From: Neospora caninum Liverpool
Lineage: Eukaryota > Apicomplexa > Conoidasida > Eucoccidiorida > Sarcocystidae
DNA: 64,000 bases
Assembly (NCBI RefSeq): GCF_000208865.1
Contig: NC_018394.1
Coordinates: 4,529,797-4,593,796, forward strand
Direction of reading: 5' to 3'
Part shown: one piece after another, positions 1-11,900 of the stretch
Numbering within the stretch: position 1 is the first letter of the stretch
Layout: every line of letters starts with the position of its first letter
Program-made: the position numbers and the translations under genes
Notes under the pieces: generated by a model
Told to the model about the DNA's origin: nothing
The model's input: only the letters and a program-made list of their open reading frames with translations
Databases searched by the model: none

Positions 1-2415
1 AAGCCGTCTTTTGGTCCATTGTGCATGCGTTGAACTCCGGAGAACACACACACACACAAGACGCAGACAGAGCCCAGAGACCCGCTGTCTCTTCATCCAT
101 GCAACAAACTCCAACAGTTCGCAGCGCTCGCCACAGGGACAAGCGACGACGAGCGGATGCCATAGAAAGGCAGTTTCGCCCGCACCAGCCGTTGTCTCTC
201 CATTCGTTGTGGAAATTCGACCTTCTGGAAACTGCAGTGACTTACAAGCGTTGCGTACTGACAAGAGAAACAGGAAGCGGCGGGGGAAGAATCCGTGGGG
301 GAACACGCCAGAAACAAAAGTGCCTGTCAACTTACAACGGCCCTTGCCGCCGTGTCGTCGCTCGTCGTTTCTGCTTCCCGCGTAGTTTCGTGGGGTATTC
401 CTGCGGCTCATGTCAGCCTCATTCGTACGCGAGAGGTCCCACGTGCTTGTCGCTGTCTTGTCTCGACGCTGTGTCTGTGTCTCTGTCTCCCTGGCTACAC
501 CGCATCTCCTACCTGTGCTCGCCCCTCTGTTCCACTGCTCCACCAACACGTCCCACCCTTCTTTCGACAGCAAGCAGAGACTTACGAAGACTGCGACGGC
601 GATCCCCACGCCAGCGATGGTGAGGCCAAGAACAAGGGGTGTAACGTCCTGAGAACATCACAAGACAACAACGCGAGCGTGAAGACAGGGAGCAGCTCAG
701 TCTTCATAGTCGCTTGCAGAGAAGCCGAAGGGCCTGCCTTGGGGTATGCGTTGCCTCTACCGCCTCAGGCGCGGACACTGCCGCATCCGCACGCGCCTCG
801 AACAACTCAAGCTGTAAGGTCTGCCTGCTTACATCCCTCTTTGGCCGCTGTGGAACAAGAAACACAGAAGAGAGGCGAACGGACATAAGCGCGTTCGCCT
901 TCCGAAGAACCTACGATCCCCACACGTCACTCGCATCCCTGCTCCAGAAACCGCGCGCTGGAACTTTCGTTCGGTCCCCTCGCGCAGCCGCCTCCGCGTC
1001 TGGCTCAACACCGCGCCCCAGCGTTTGCGCACACCCAACAGGCCTGTGCACTGCCCTTGCTGCGGGGCGGGGTTGCAACGCGCTGTTCCGTGTTACGGAA
1101 AGACAGCCCCCGCGGCTGAAGCGCGCCGCTTCGCTCTGCCACGAAAGTAGCAGCCGAGAACGCGAAAAAGCTACAGCCACACGACTCGGCAGAAAACGCT
1201 GCGCCACACGCGAATCTCTCCAGAGAGCCTTACGGGGGGAGGCCGCTCTACGCGGAGCTGTCGAAGACACACATGGGCAAAAGGAGACGACCCCCCCAAG
1301 GCGATGCAGGCACGACCCGCACCGAGTCGAGAGCACGTGCGCGACGCGGTGAAGTGGTCGCATGGACCGCGAAAGTCGAAGGGAGTCCGTCTTTGCCGAG
1401 GTGAGGAGCAGATTTCATGGTGCGGAGAGCCCCGTCAGCCAGGACGCCCTGTTACCCGTGCTGCATGCAGTCCTCCCGGTCTCTACTCTCTAGACGACGA
1501 CACACGCCGGCACGCGTAGACGCGAAGATGAACGGCTACCACCAAAGATGTGCTACGCGTTCCGAAGAACATCGACTCTCTGTCGAGAGGGGGAAAATGC
1601 GACAGTCGCGGGCGTGAGTGCAGGACACAGGTGAGCAGGGGACAATGGCCTTGCAAAGAGGCGTTTCGTTCACGAGGCGACGCAAAGAACCTAGCGCCTT
1701 TGCAAGAGAGGACGACAGACCCAGGGCGTTCACGAAGCACCGACCCTGTTGTTGCCGCTTCGTGAAGGCCCCCGACGGCCTGCTTTCCGTCAACTCACCA
1801 CCTCAGACCTGGAGACAAAGAGGCCAACGCTCCGAGAAGCTCTGTACTTGGGGAGAGCGTACCGCGCCGCGATATACGGGAGATGCCAGAAATGAAAGCG
1901 ACGCTGATTCTCGGGGGAAGTCTTCCGAGTTTAGTGGGCCCCAACATTCACTTGTAGTCTACGTAGGAACAGGACTCTGGACACCGGGAATGCATGGAGC
2001 GGGGAAGCAAACGCACCAGCAGTGCGGAACACCCGGTGTAGGCATACCATTTAGCTGTGAAGACATGAGTATCTATAAGTTTCAGTCGATGGGGGGAGAA
2101 CAACACACCACGGTACTTTCCCAGGATCCGTCTTGGGATGCGGAGCTCATGTCCCTATTGGGTCTCTCGCGTGCACACAGCAAACGTTCCCATACAGTAT
2201 CGTCTTCCGGTCGATATGCGCGTGTTCTTCTGCAAAGAAAGCAGACACAACGCAAAAGAGTACCGTTGCGAGACAGTGGTGGCCATAAGGGGGAAGTCAA
2301 AGCGATCGTCTCTCTTTCGCACATAGTGTATGCTGGTGAAAGGCGCACCCTGAAGCTGCACACCCACGATTCTATTTCGATTGGAAGACGTAACAGAATG
2401 GACCGCGAGAAACCG
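1..2415. other. Gene-poor left edge, no supportable gene
   Basis: I see no reading frame here with recognisable domains, a convincing start and splice sites. A 342-codon plus-strand frame (1618-2646) is open but has biased, repeat-like composition and no domain I recognise. A short (AC)n run lies near base 45 and a TGCATGC motif at 1462-1468. The stretch could hold the 3' untranslated part of the minus-strand membrane-protein exon that lies just to its right. Confidence 0.4.
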
Positions 2416-2799
2416 TTAGGGTTTTTTTACCCTCGAGCGACGCAGGCGACTGTTCGCCTTGGCAAAAAACGCGTCCTCGACGGGGACAGTGCACTGATAA
2501 CGGCACATATGCATACGTGCACGCAAGCGGATCTGTATTCCTTCACACAGGAACAGAATGAACTGGGTAAACCCGGGCAAAAACGCTTGCGAGGGTGGCC
2601 CACGGGTGCATACAGCGGATCCCCACTGTTTTGGTCCGGGCCGTGAAGCTCCCAAACGCAACAGCGAATCCGCGCACGCCTTCACACGTATCGATGTCCA
2701 GTGGACCGTAACATGCGTGGCGGTGGCCCATCGCAGCGATTTGCTCACGAGACGCATGTGTGTGAAATGAGTGGGAGGTACCTTCGAATGCGAAATTCG

Positions 2800-3127
2800 T
2801 CTAGGGTTTAGTTCTCCGTGCTGTTGATCAGTCGCGACCCGCACGAGCAGAGACATATATGAGCTGTGTACGCGAATGTGCCAGGCCTCCCCCCTACGCT
2901 TGAAAGCATCTTTTTTCGCTTGTGCTCGCAGCGGGTACCAAAAAAGCGTTTCCTTCTCGTTTTCTCTGTCAGCCGTACCTTGTGCCTTCTGACTTCTCCT
3001 CGAATACTCAAAATACAGCACACCCGCGAGAAAGAGGATGCCCACCACAGCGAGTTCGATGGCGACCACCTTGGGGTTCCGTCCACCTTTCGCCACCGTT
3101 CGGGCAAACGTTTCCACGGTGCTAACC
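2800..3127 (-). CDS. Transmembrane exon of an unassigned membrane protein (partial)
   Basis: A plausible splice acceptor (CCCTGTAG) precedes base 3127. The frame that follows encodes a short soluble lead containing VSTVETFARTVAKGG, then a clear membrane segment of about 20 residues (around VVAIELAVVGILFLAGVLYF), then a charged tail rich in Lys/Arg with a YPL tyrosine-type sorting motif. The frame stays open to 2416, so the true end is uncertain; GTACGG and GTAGGG sequences inside it could be donors. Together with the upstream signal-peptide exon at 3949-4395 on the same strand it could form a type I membrane protein, but I could not connect the two with a convincing middle exon. I do not recognise the family. 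Confidence 0.35.
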
Positions 3128-3948
3128 CTACAGGGACGCCACACGAAAACACAAATTGGTACCGCCCGGACAGGAAACGCGTAAAGCGGGAAACCAGCCC
3201 ACACAGCGGGAGAAGCCATGCTCCCGGTGATCGATGCCTGTGTACCTCGCGGACACGCCAATGCGCGCTCCTGGACGAAAACTGCCGAGGGTTACTCGCG
3301 CCTTCCGCGATGCGGGAAAATAGCGCCAGTCTGCTCGAGACGACGGCGAGAGCGCCATAGGGTATGTGATGCACAGGAACCCGGGGGAAGATGGAATGCC
3401 CGTTGTGCGTCCCAACGTCTGCGCGTCTTGAACCCGCCGGCTGGACCGGAACCTCTCCTCTCCCACAGAAGCGTCTCGTCAGGCCACCATTCCAGGTTTC
3501 CACTCTCTGCAGCGCGTGTGGTTTTTTTCGGCCAACAAACCGTTGAGCAGAGAGAAATGATCGCCCCGGTCCCGGACACCCACGGTGTGGCCGCGGGATG
3601 CCCCCCGTTGGCCACGCCGCGAGCCCGTCCCCGAATTGCGCCTTGTTTTGCCCCGAGCAGAGGCCCCGGAGAAGGAGCCTCCCCCCTACACAGAGAGTTG
3701 CACATGGCGTGTGTATCCCTCGTTCTGTGTAGAAAACGCAGTCTCTCCCGCGAACCCCTTTGGCATTCTCAACCCGTCTTACCAGCGTGTGCGACGCCGG
3801 GGCGCGAATGTCTTTGTCGTCCTTCTTCGTCGGTGTTTCCGGTCCCCCCTCTTGCCTCTCCGCGTTGCGGAAGCGACGATTGCGACCCTCCTACGTTTCT
3901 TGTGAATCCCACGAGTGGATGGCGGGCCGGAGCGGTAGTTCCCCGTTC

Positions 3949-4395
3949 CTACACGCACAGCCACAGACGAAGTCCAGAGGCGCGGCGTGACACGTCCGTG
4001 GACATAGCGCCGCCGCGGCCGCCGTTGCGTCTGTGGATTCGCGTTGACGGCCAGGTTGTCAGTGCATGCAATTTGGCCTCGCATGAAATCGGCAGAGCCC
4101 TCCCGCGTCGCTCCTTACTTCTGTGCGGCCTTTCGTCAGTGGAGGTGTCGTTACGTGTGACGCTGTCGTCGACGGAGTTCCCTTCGCTGTCGCTATCGCC
4201 GCTGCTGTTGTGCGCGCGTCTCGCAGAACTGTGGGAAGAAACGCGTCGAACGCCAAACTCCAGGACCAGTGCAAGAAAGACAAGAAGAAGGGCGGGGCGA
4301 CGCCAACCGGCAAACCCCTTCCATGCCAAGGGATGCTGTTTGTGGCCGGAGGGGCCACGATGCAGCACGCATCTCTGTGAGGGAGCACCCGTCAT
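3949..4395 (-). CDS. Putative signal-peptide first exon of a secreted/membrane protein (partial)
   Basis: From an ATG at 4395 the minus strand stays open for 148 codons. Residues about 25-55 read as a signal sequence: a WKGFAGWRR lead, a hydrophobic core (PALLLVFLALVLEF) and a small-residue cleavage-like end, followed by a hydrophilic Ser/Asp/Arg-rich region. The same WKGFA.W lead plus hydrophobic core recurs in a degraded copy at about 5534-5720 on the same strand, which argues that it is or was coding. The frame ends at a stop that overlaps a GTGTAG donor-like site, so it is probably spliced to exons nearer 3.1 kb. I do not recognise the family; a lineage-specific secreted family is an inference. 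Confidence 0.35.
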   Translation of the reverse strand: MTGAPSQRCVLHRGPSGHKQHPLAWKGFAGWRRPALLLVFLALVLEFGVRRVSSHSSARRAHNSSGDSDSEGNSVDDSVTRNDTSTDERPHRSKERRGRALPISCEAKLHALTTWPSTRIHRRNGGRGGAMSTDVSRRASGLRLWLCV

Positions 4396-4869
4396 CGTCG
4401 GACGGAGCGCGTTGCTTCCCGGAAAAAGGAGGCCTTCACGTTGCCTTAAACCGCACGTAAATCCGAGACACCACCTACACGACAGTTGGACCGAGGCTCG
4501 CTACGTCGGGTTTCTGTAAAACACGAGAAAGCAGCCAAACACCAGACCGACCGCTTACGCCTCTCTCGATGTAGGGCGTCAACCGGGGTTGATGCCCCGC
4601 GAAGGAGCATCCGCTTTTCCGGGGGATGACGAGAAAACCCGAAAGCCGCTAGGGAATCAAGAAACCCACGTTCGAGACGCTTCTCACATTTGGAAAATTT
4701 GCTTTAAACCCCATACGGCGACTGGTGAGCGTCGTTGGTAAGATGAGACGCGAGACATCGGCGTAGGCAGGGGAAAGCGTCTGCGTGCACGGGCGGGCAA
4801 CCCCAAAGTCTTCGCAGCGGGCGCGCCCGACTCTCCACACCCGGAAAACGAGCACGCATGCGCCAACCC

Positions 4870-5010
4870 GGAGTCGTTCGGGAGTTCCGACGCAGCGGGT
4901 TTTCCCGGAAAAGAGCCCTTTTCGGACGGTGGGGCAGGAAGCTTGTGGCGTTTGCAGGAACTATGGAACCAGGCAGGAACACCAAACTCCAGGATGCAGG
5001 AAAAAACGCC
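4870..5010 (-). pseudogene. Diverged copy of the signal-peptide gene segment
   Basis: Bases 4954-4994 align with 4222-4263 of the signal-peptide exon region: both contain GCAG..AACT..GG, then GAAC(g/a)CCAAACTCCAGGA with only a few substitutions and a short indel. Flanking TTCCCGGAAAA and GGAGTTCC words are shared as well. No intact secreted reading frame was found here, so I read it as a decayed tandem copy or a shared non-coding block. Confidence 0.3.
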
Positions 5011-5533
5011 CTGTGTCGCCCGCAGAGGTGCGAGTTTTATGCGACACTCGGGCTGTCACCCCGGTACCACGCGGTCCGCTTTCTCTTTCCGGTGGCGTCG
5101 TCCGGACGGCCGAAATATCCATTTACAGCTTTACCGGCGCCATGTTGCGGAAGGCACATTTTGCCACTGGCGAATTATCGCCGGGAACTCATCGTACCGG
5201 ACGGTTTGCTCGGGCCCCACATCGATTCCAAAGCGGCCCCAGACGGACACTGCCGGTTGAGCGTCCTCGCACTTTCGCCGGGCCATGGCACCCCGATTGC
5301 GATAAACACAAAAAACTGTACTGATTTCCTGCGCCGCCAGGGTCCCCGCCAGAGCTCTTGATGCGTCCCGTCCTGAATTTGATACTCCCACGTCCCACTT
5401 GAAACCCACCCGCATCGAGTCTATGCCCCCCTACCTAGCCTTAGGTGTGCTTCCACTCGCCCTGTCGTGATAGCCGCAGATCCCCTCTCTTGAACGCTAC
5501 AAGGCGTGTCGCCTTACTTGGAAGTGAGACTCC

Positions 5534-5950
5534 TCAGCCCTTCATTGCGACTCCGAAGGAATGAGGCAACGAAAACCGCGAAAAACCCCACTGGAGGGGA
5601 CGCGTCAGTTCCCCACTGTACCTCATCACGAGACGAAATTGAACACTAGACACCCACAGAAGCGAGACGAGCAAGGGAGACGATGGCCACCTGGCAAAGC
5701 CCTTCCAGGTAAACAAGTGTCGTTTACAGCCGGAGAGGCGACCAAGTGGCCACAGATTCTCTGATCAAGCGCCCGCCGTTGCTGGACGGGGTGGGGGGCA
5801 ACGTGTTGCTTCCTGAACGAATGATTCGTTCTCGTTGCAGTAGAGCAGGCGTACCTTCGCGGCCGCACCCACACACAATAGTTGGACCGTTGCTGGTCAT
5901 TCGAGGCTTCTGTAGAACTAGAGAAAGCAGCTTTGTACAGCTCCCGGTCA
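5534..5950 (-). pseudogene. Degraded tandem copy of the signal-peptide exon and its upstream region
   Basis: The minus strand encodes FTWKGFARW followed by a hydrophobic core (SSPLLVSLLWVSSVQF), clearly resembling the exon at 3949-4395, but the ATG of that copy is not kept here and the frame stops after about 60 codons. Upstream blocks match too: the GGAAGCAAC block, the GTTGGACCG block (5881 versus 4485) and TTCTGTA followed by GAGAAAGCAGC (5908-5931 versus 4511-4534). I read this as an old tandem duplicate with a lost start. A functional copy starting from another exon cannot be excluded. Confidence 0.35.
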
Positions 5951-7643
5951 CCACGTTGCTTCGATGCCAGAGGCCAGGGGTGGCTGACTAGTTGGACCCG
6001 CAGCACGCTTTCCTCAAAATGAAGCAAACAACCGAAACGCCACAGCATCGAAGGGCTCCTCTTCTAGTTTTCCGTTTCCTATTCTCTGGTCTTTTCACTG
6101 CCTTCTTTCCACGTCCGCAGACAGTATCATAGAGCCATCGCGTCGTGTGGCAGATCGTCGAGAACGAGGCAGCGATCACTACACTGGGTAGTGTATGTGA
6201 CTAAGCCTGTACATTCTGTATTTTGGGATTTGTTTTGAAAGGCAACACGCCCGATGCCCGCGCGGGTCTGCGCTGATTCCACTTCCACTTCTTAGCTTCT
6301 ATGCTTGCACATCTCCGGCTACACTGTGTTGACTGGAAGTCTCCAAACGGCGGAGTCTCCCACGGGTTTGGCGCCACAACCACCTCTTGTTGTGGGCGTA
6401 TCACTGACGTTCCTAACCAATGAAGGCGAAATGCGCCTGTTTTGCGGAAGAATCCTCAACGGTTCGTTTCTACATACTGGCACGGCTCAGACCAGTCCAG
6501 CAGGCATTCCGTTCTCAGCTTCCCGTGGGGGATTCTTGCTGCCTCCCCTTTGACGTCGACATCCATAGACAGTTAGTCGACCTACGCAAACCCTTTGCTG
6601 GTCAAAAATCCCGCGAGATGCCTGAGAACACTGATGTTGAGATAAAAATAATGGCTACCGTCTATGTTCTCGAAGTTGCGGGTTAGAACACACCGCAGCT
6701 GGCAGTTGTTCACGGTGCGTCCGACTCTACAACAGCAGGGAAAAAGGCGTTTTTCGAGGACTCGCTTGCGGCAACGACGCCGGCGACGGCACGAAAAAAC
6801 TACCGGCATTGCCCCTTGACATTTGCCACCTTGTAGGCAACCGTCTTGTTAAATCCTAAGACGTCTTCTTGTGAAATCCTTGCAGGGAAAATACCGGCAG
6901 ACTGACTGTTCTCACCGCCTGTAGGAAAAAGACGGGGGCGCGCTGGCCTTTCCCAAGTCTCTTCTAAAGCGCAGAGCACGCGAGACGAAGCAGAAGCCCA
7001 AAGCGATGTTCTCAATGTTCCGCCCTCTTTCACGGATAGAAACTGTCTTCCAAGCTCGTTCACGCATTTTTCCCTGGTATCGAGCCGGAGACGGCCAGCT
7101 GTGGCGACTGCATCTTTGCGCTTTGTGAAGTGTCCCGTGCCGGCTGCGATGGGTCCGAACCACGTAAATCAGGCTGGCCGTCGTCCTCTTTATGAGTCAC
7201 CTCGGTGAAAAATCGTTTTCGGCTTTTCTTTTGTTGAACCTTGTTTTGGTGGCAACAAAACGTTACCGTTTTGTGGTGCCCGTCTCCAAGTGGCGCCGGA
7301 CGCGGAGGCTGAACGCTGGCCTGTCCTTGCCCAAAATACATTGCATTGCCAGCCTTCCATTTCCCCGTCACAGCGGCATTTCAAGCAGAAGAAAGATGCG
7401 GTGTCTTTGTTGAAACGAACAGGATTAGAGACGTCGATCGAGTCAAATTGAGGTGCTTTAGAGGGGATTTCCCGGTGGCTATTGTTCTCTGTCAAACGGA
7501 TAGCGCCGTCGTTGCTGGTGTACCTGTCCTTTTCTCCGTATCCTGATCTCTGTGCACCCCAGTGAAACGCATTATCTAAGCTGCACTGTCGAAGGCACGC
7601 CTATAATTTTCGCGTGGGACACGATCTGTGAAAGGTCTTTGGG
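5951..7643. other. Intergenic, upstream of the SNARE gene
   Basis: No coding frame with a domain or a good splice pattern was found. The right half presumably carries the promoter and 5' untranslated region of the longin SNARE gene that starts at 7644. Confidence 0.45.
7427..7433 (+). promoter_or_regulatory. AGAGACG (WGAGACG-type) promoter element candidate
   Basis: The heptamer AGAGACG lies about 210 bp upstream of the SNARE start codon. A/TGAGACG elements are known promoter motifs in Toxoplasma. A single occurrence of a seven-base motif is weak evidence. Confidence 0.25.
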
Positions 7644-8933
7644 ATGAAGGGCGCAACCGGCACGGCGTCGCCCGATCCGGGTTTCGCTAGTACCAACGTG
7701 AGCCTGGCGGGTTCCGCTGTTTCAGCTTCTGGGGAAACGAAACCCCCTTGGAACATTGGGTTTGTTGCCGTGGGAAATCTCAAGTCGAAGACGGTCCTGG
7801 ATACCTTTTACAGCCGCTTGACGTCGAGGGAGAAGAGTGCACTCGCTCCTCTATTCCCGCGAGTCTTGCAAACCGCTCCAGATGCTGCGCCCGGCCTGCG
7901 CCGGAAGTTTTCTGTGGATGATGGAGGAAACATGTTTCTTGCTTCTGATCCGACGGGAGCGTTTCTCTTTGGACTTTACGTCCATGACAAGAAGTATGCT
8001 GAGCGGTTAGCTTTCGCGTTACTGGCGGTGAGTGCACAGGACTCGGAGCAAACACTCAGGGTCCAAACATGAATGTGCAGGCGCAAACAAATGGTGAACG
8101 GGCCCCTGAAGCACTCTTAATTTTTCGCAAGTCCCGGAGTGGTCTTGGCCGGTGCGTACGCGCGGGCGTCGGTAGCTCGGTTCGAGGTCTTGACCTATCG
8201 TCTTCCGTTTGCTTTCGAAGCTGCTTTACTAAGCACTCTTGTTTTAGTGACATTGAAGGGAATCCGAGAAACAAAGACAACAGCTACACCGAGTACTTTA
8301 CGCCTGGCACTTTCCCAATCCCTGACACTGTCGTGCTGCACGCTCAAGACTCACACTGCCGCGAGGGTTTTGTCTGTCTGTATGCGTGTGTGTGTGTGTG
8401 ACACGACTGTTTCGTAACAGTGTCGAGACCAGGTTAACGCTGTTGTTGTCAATTCCATGTCGGGCCTCCATGCATGGGCAATTCTGTGTCTTTCGATATT
8501 TCGGCTGAGTGCTCAGGAAGTTCAGCAGCTGGTATCCGAGGCCGTTCGCGACCAACCTGCCTGCGGGATCAAGGCGGGATTACTCGAGAAGCGTTTGCGT
8601 CAGGCCGTGAAGGGTCTGATTTCGAGGTTCGAGCAACCTGAAAGTGTCGACAAGACGACGGAGGTTCTCAAGAAAGTGGAAGATGTGAAGATTGAGATGG
8701 AGAAAAACGTGCAAATGGTTTTGCAGAACCACGCTAACTTGGAGAGTCTTGAATCTAAGACGGGCCAGCTGGCGGAGAGCGCCAAGACTTTTAAAGAAAC
8801 GGCGGGCGACGTCAAGCAAGCCATGCGGTGGCAAAAGATCAAACTGACCGTGATGCTGTGCATTGTCATTGCCGCTACGTTTGGTTATCTGATTTACGTC
8901 GTTGTTGACCTAATTTCTAATTCCGAGAAATAG
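7644..8933 (+). CDS. Longin-domain R-SNARE (VAMP-like synaptobrevin), zero-layer Arg replaced by Asn
   Basis: A membrane-anchored SNARE that would pair with Q-SNAREs in endomembrane or plasma-membrane vesicle fusion. Two exons, 7644-8027 and 8517-8930 plus stop, joined in phase 0 (GCG|gtgagt ... gctcag|GAA), give 266 residues. After about 35 polar residues comes a longin-type domain (around residues 35-150, crossing the intron), then a heptad-patterned SNARE motif (about 175-235) with the VAMP signature of V at layer -1, LESLESKTGQL after the centre, and a lysine-bounded membrane anchor (about 238-259) with a short tail. Length is near that of VAMP7-type proteins plus an N-terminal extension. 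The central layer, Arg in canonical R-SNAREs, reads VLQN, giving Asn199 (AAC at 8727-8729). Which trafficking step it serves cannot be told from the sequence. Confidence 0.93.
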
Positions 8934-11900
8934 ACGCGGGGGCAAACAGTCGTCTCTGCCCCTGTCCTGCACTCACGCCTGATGTTCTGCGAGCCTTTTG
9001 CGATTCCTACTTCCCGTGGAAGGGGGAACGAGAGAGTTTTTTTCTGCAGGGGACGACGGGAATTGCTGCCGCGCGTGTTGCCCACGTTGGAAAGACGCAT
9101 GCTTGCGTGAGTTGTGTCCAAATAGAAGACGCTTTCTCGTACAGGTACTTAGGGAGTGGCTCGATGTCTCTCTGGGATGGCCTACAGAGATATTGGGGCG
9201 TACAAAGGTGAAAATGTTGCATGTCGACACAGGTTGGTAATTCGCACAGACTCGCTAAGCATCGGGGTTAATTTTGATCGCAGCGGTGGAGGGAGTCGTC
9301 GAGAAATGAGCTTTATTTCAAGCGGGCTTTTTGCTGGAAAGGAACACTGTATTTATGTTTTTGTAGAGGAGAAAACGCAGGCCGGGATTCAGATGACGTA
9401 ACATTCCCATTCTGGGAGAGCACCTGATCGGGCGGCTGTTCGTCATGCCGGCCGACGATTGCGGTTTTCGACATAAACCCACCGTCAGTGATTGCGGGGT
9501 TGGTTCCGCAAAAAGACTGTCTCTTGATTAAAAGGTGGTTTCTTCCTGCCGAAGCGCGAGATTCCGAGTGTTTTGGCGTCCTGCGGCTTCGAGTGGAGAC
9601 CCGGTGATCGTTCGTCTTATACGTTTTGTCTGTACCAACAAAACAGGTTGTACCTGAGATGTGTACGACTGTTTCCTTGCCAGGAACTTCGCCAGACAGT
9701 GGTCACACGAAGTACCACACAAATGGAAACCGCCTGATTTTTAGAGTTCGACTACGCTGGCCTTGCACAACCCTCAAAGAATGCACATGCCCCAACAAAC
9801 GCACAGTCCGAGTACTCTTCATCTTTGTCCACAGACAAAGCCTGTTTGTGCTAAAAAAGATTTCTTGCGTGCAATGAGTACAACCACCAAAAGTTCTGTC
9901 CACTCCTGTTAAGTGCTGGGCGAACAGCGTGAACCGTCCCCGGAACAGCGGCGTCGTTGTACCACTTTTTTGAGGGAGTTTCTCACTGTAGTTTTCACAC
10001 TCTCCCTTCGTTTTCCGTTACGTCCAGCTGTCTGAACTGGACGCACACCTTGCGGAGACCCGCTGTTCCACCCACTTGGCTCCATAGATTTGCCACAGTG
10101 CGGTTTCTGCCCGAAACATCGCCCAGAGGTCAACGGGCATCCCAAGGGCCGGTAGTCCGTGTGCCTCGCCGAACTGCGTCCACGCTCTCATTTCTGACAG
10201 GGCCCTAGAGCTAGATGCGGGGATAGGATGCACCCTTCTCGTTAACTACAATGTGCGAAAAACGTTCTACTCAAGTCCACTTGGTGTAATCAGCTTGCAA
10301 ATTTGAGCGTGCGAAGAACCGCAGACAGATGAATTACTCGTTCACACATGCATATATGTATATATATACATATATACATTCATGTAACCGATTTGGCATT
10401 CTTGATGGATCCGTGCCCCCGAACGTCCCAAGTTTGGTGGCATTCGATTTGTTGGCGGAAACCCACTCCATGCATACGTTTAAAACGTGCATGCTCCCGC
10501 AACTTGAACATTAGCCACTGCCGTAGCTCTCTCGACAACTATTGACCGCAGAAGGAAAGTAAACGACGCGAACGATACAAAACGGTACACGCTCGCTTCG
10601 AGTACAAACTCGGCCCTAATGGAACGGTTCAACTCTATGTGGACATGTGCCTCTTGTTATCCTTACTATGTTTATAAAGAAAAGGGTACGTGTGTATGTG
10701 TAGCGCGATCGGCAGCTGCTGTAGTTGGGCCAGCATCTGGAGGTCCGCGAGTGAAGACAGGCGAAAGCAGAAGGCAAGTTTCGTCGACTCTCTCGGAGAA
10801 ACCAAGTATGTTTAACATCTGGCCATGACGAGGACGTCGACCAGGCGGCAAGAGTAGCAACGAGGACAACGCACAACCAGCGGTGGGCAAACAGAACATG
10901 TGGCGTGTGTGGCCCAGAGACGCGAGTCGCAAACCGCAAAGCGCGAGACATCAAAGAGGCTAGCGTCGAACCTTTCTCTCTCTTCGCCTTAACCCAAGAT
11001 AGAGCATGCGATTACACATGTACATCCATTGTCCACATGCCGAACGGCTTCCTACACGTAGATGAAATGCACATCCTATGTCACATTCAGACCTCTTTAC
11101 AACCTAACTGCTATCTTTGGGAACTCTGGGAGAGTCTCGGGAAACGTGTGGAAGCGCTAGCGAAAAGCCCGCATTTCTGAGTGAACAGTGAAGCGCAGCT
11201 GCCATACGCCAGAGATAGGCAGCCCCAAGAACCGAGACCGCTACATACCCAGAGTGGCCTTTCTCAAAACGAGGAGGCGCCGTCGGGTGGAAGCTTGAGC
11301 AAACGGCGGGGCGAGCGCACTCTCCTGTGGACAAACAACGACATGTAACCTCCCCAGCTCCCCGTCCGCCGGCGCAGGCTCTCCCATCCAAGTCGCCCCA
11401 GAGAGCGACTGGCCACGCTGTCTAGGCTTTCCAATAGACGCAGGAACAGAAACAGGAGAGCCGAGCTGCAAGCACAGTTGTTCTCACGAGACAGCGCACT
11501 GCCTTGAATTCACGGGGGCTCTCTGTCCGAACAGACGCCTTGGCTCCACGTGCGCACCAGGGGACTCGATTGCCTCAGCGTGCGGAGACTCGGAACACAA
11601 GCGTTCCGCTGCGTTGCCGGGTCAGAGAAACAGACATGTGCGAGAGAGACCGCAGATCGAAATGAGAAAATTGAATGACCAAATGTGGATATGCGTGCTA
11701 CGCAAATGTGGACACCTCCATATACCCATTTACGTATACGAAGATGCATTGCATGCACGTGTCTTTTTTGCCTACAGGAGCTGCATGGGCGCATGTTCAT
11801 GCACATGCATTGGCCGGTCGTTTTTCCCCCGTACGCGGTCGCGCCGCCTGCGTTTGTTTTTTCCCGGCAACGGACGCCGCCAGGAAAGGGAGATGAAGTG

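Noticed and set aside
1618..2646. 342-codon plus-strand ORF
   Set aside because: Open, but without domains, and its right end overlaps antisense to the candidate transmembrane-exon frame; composition is not gene-like.
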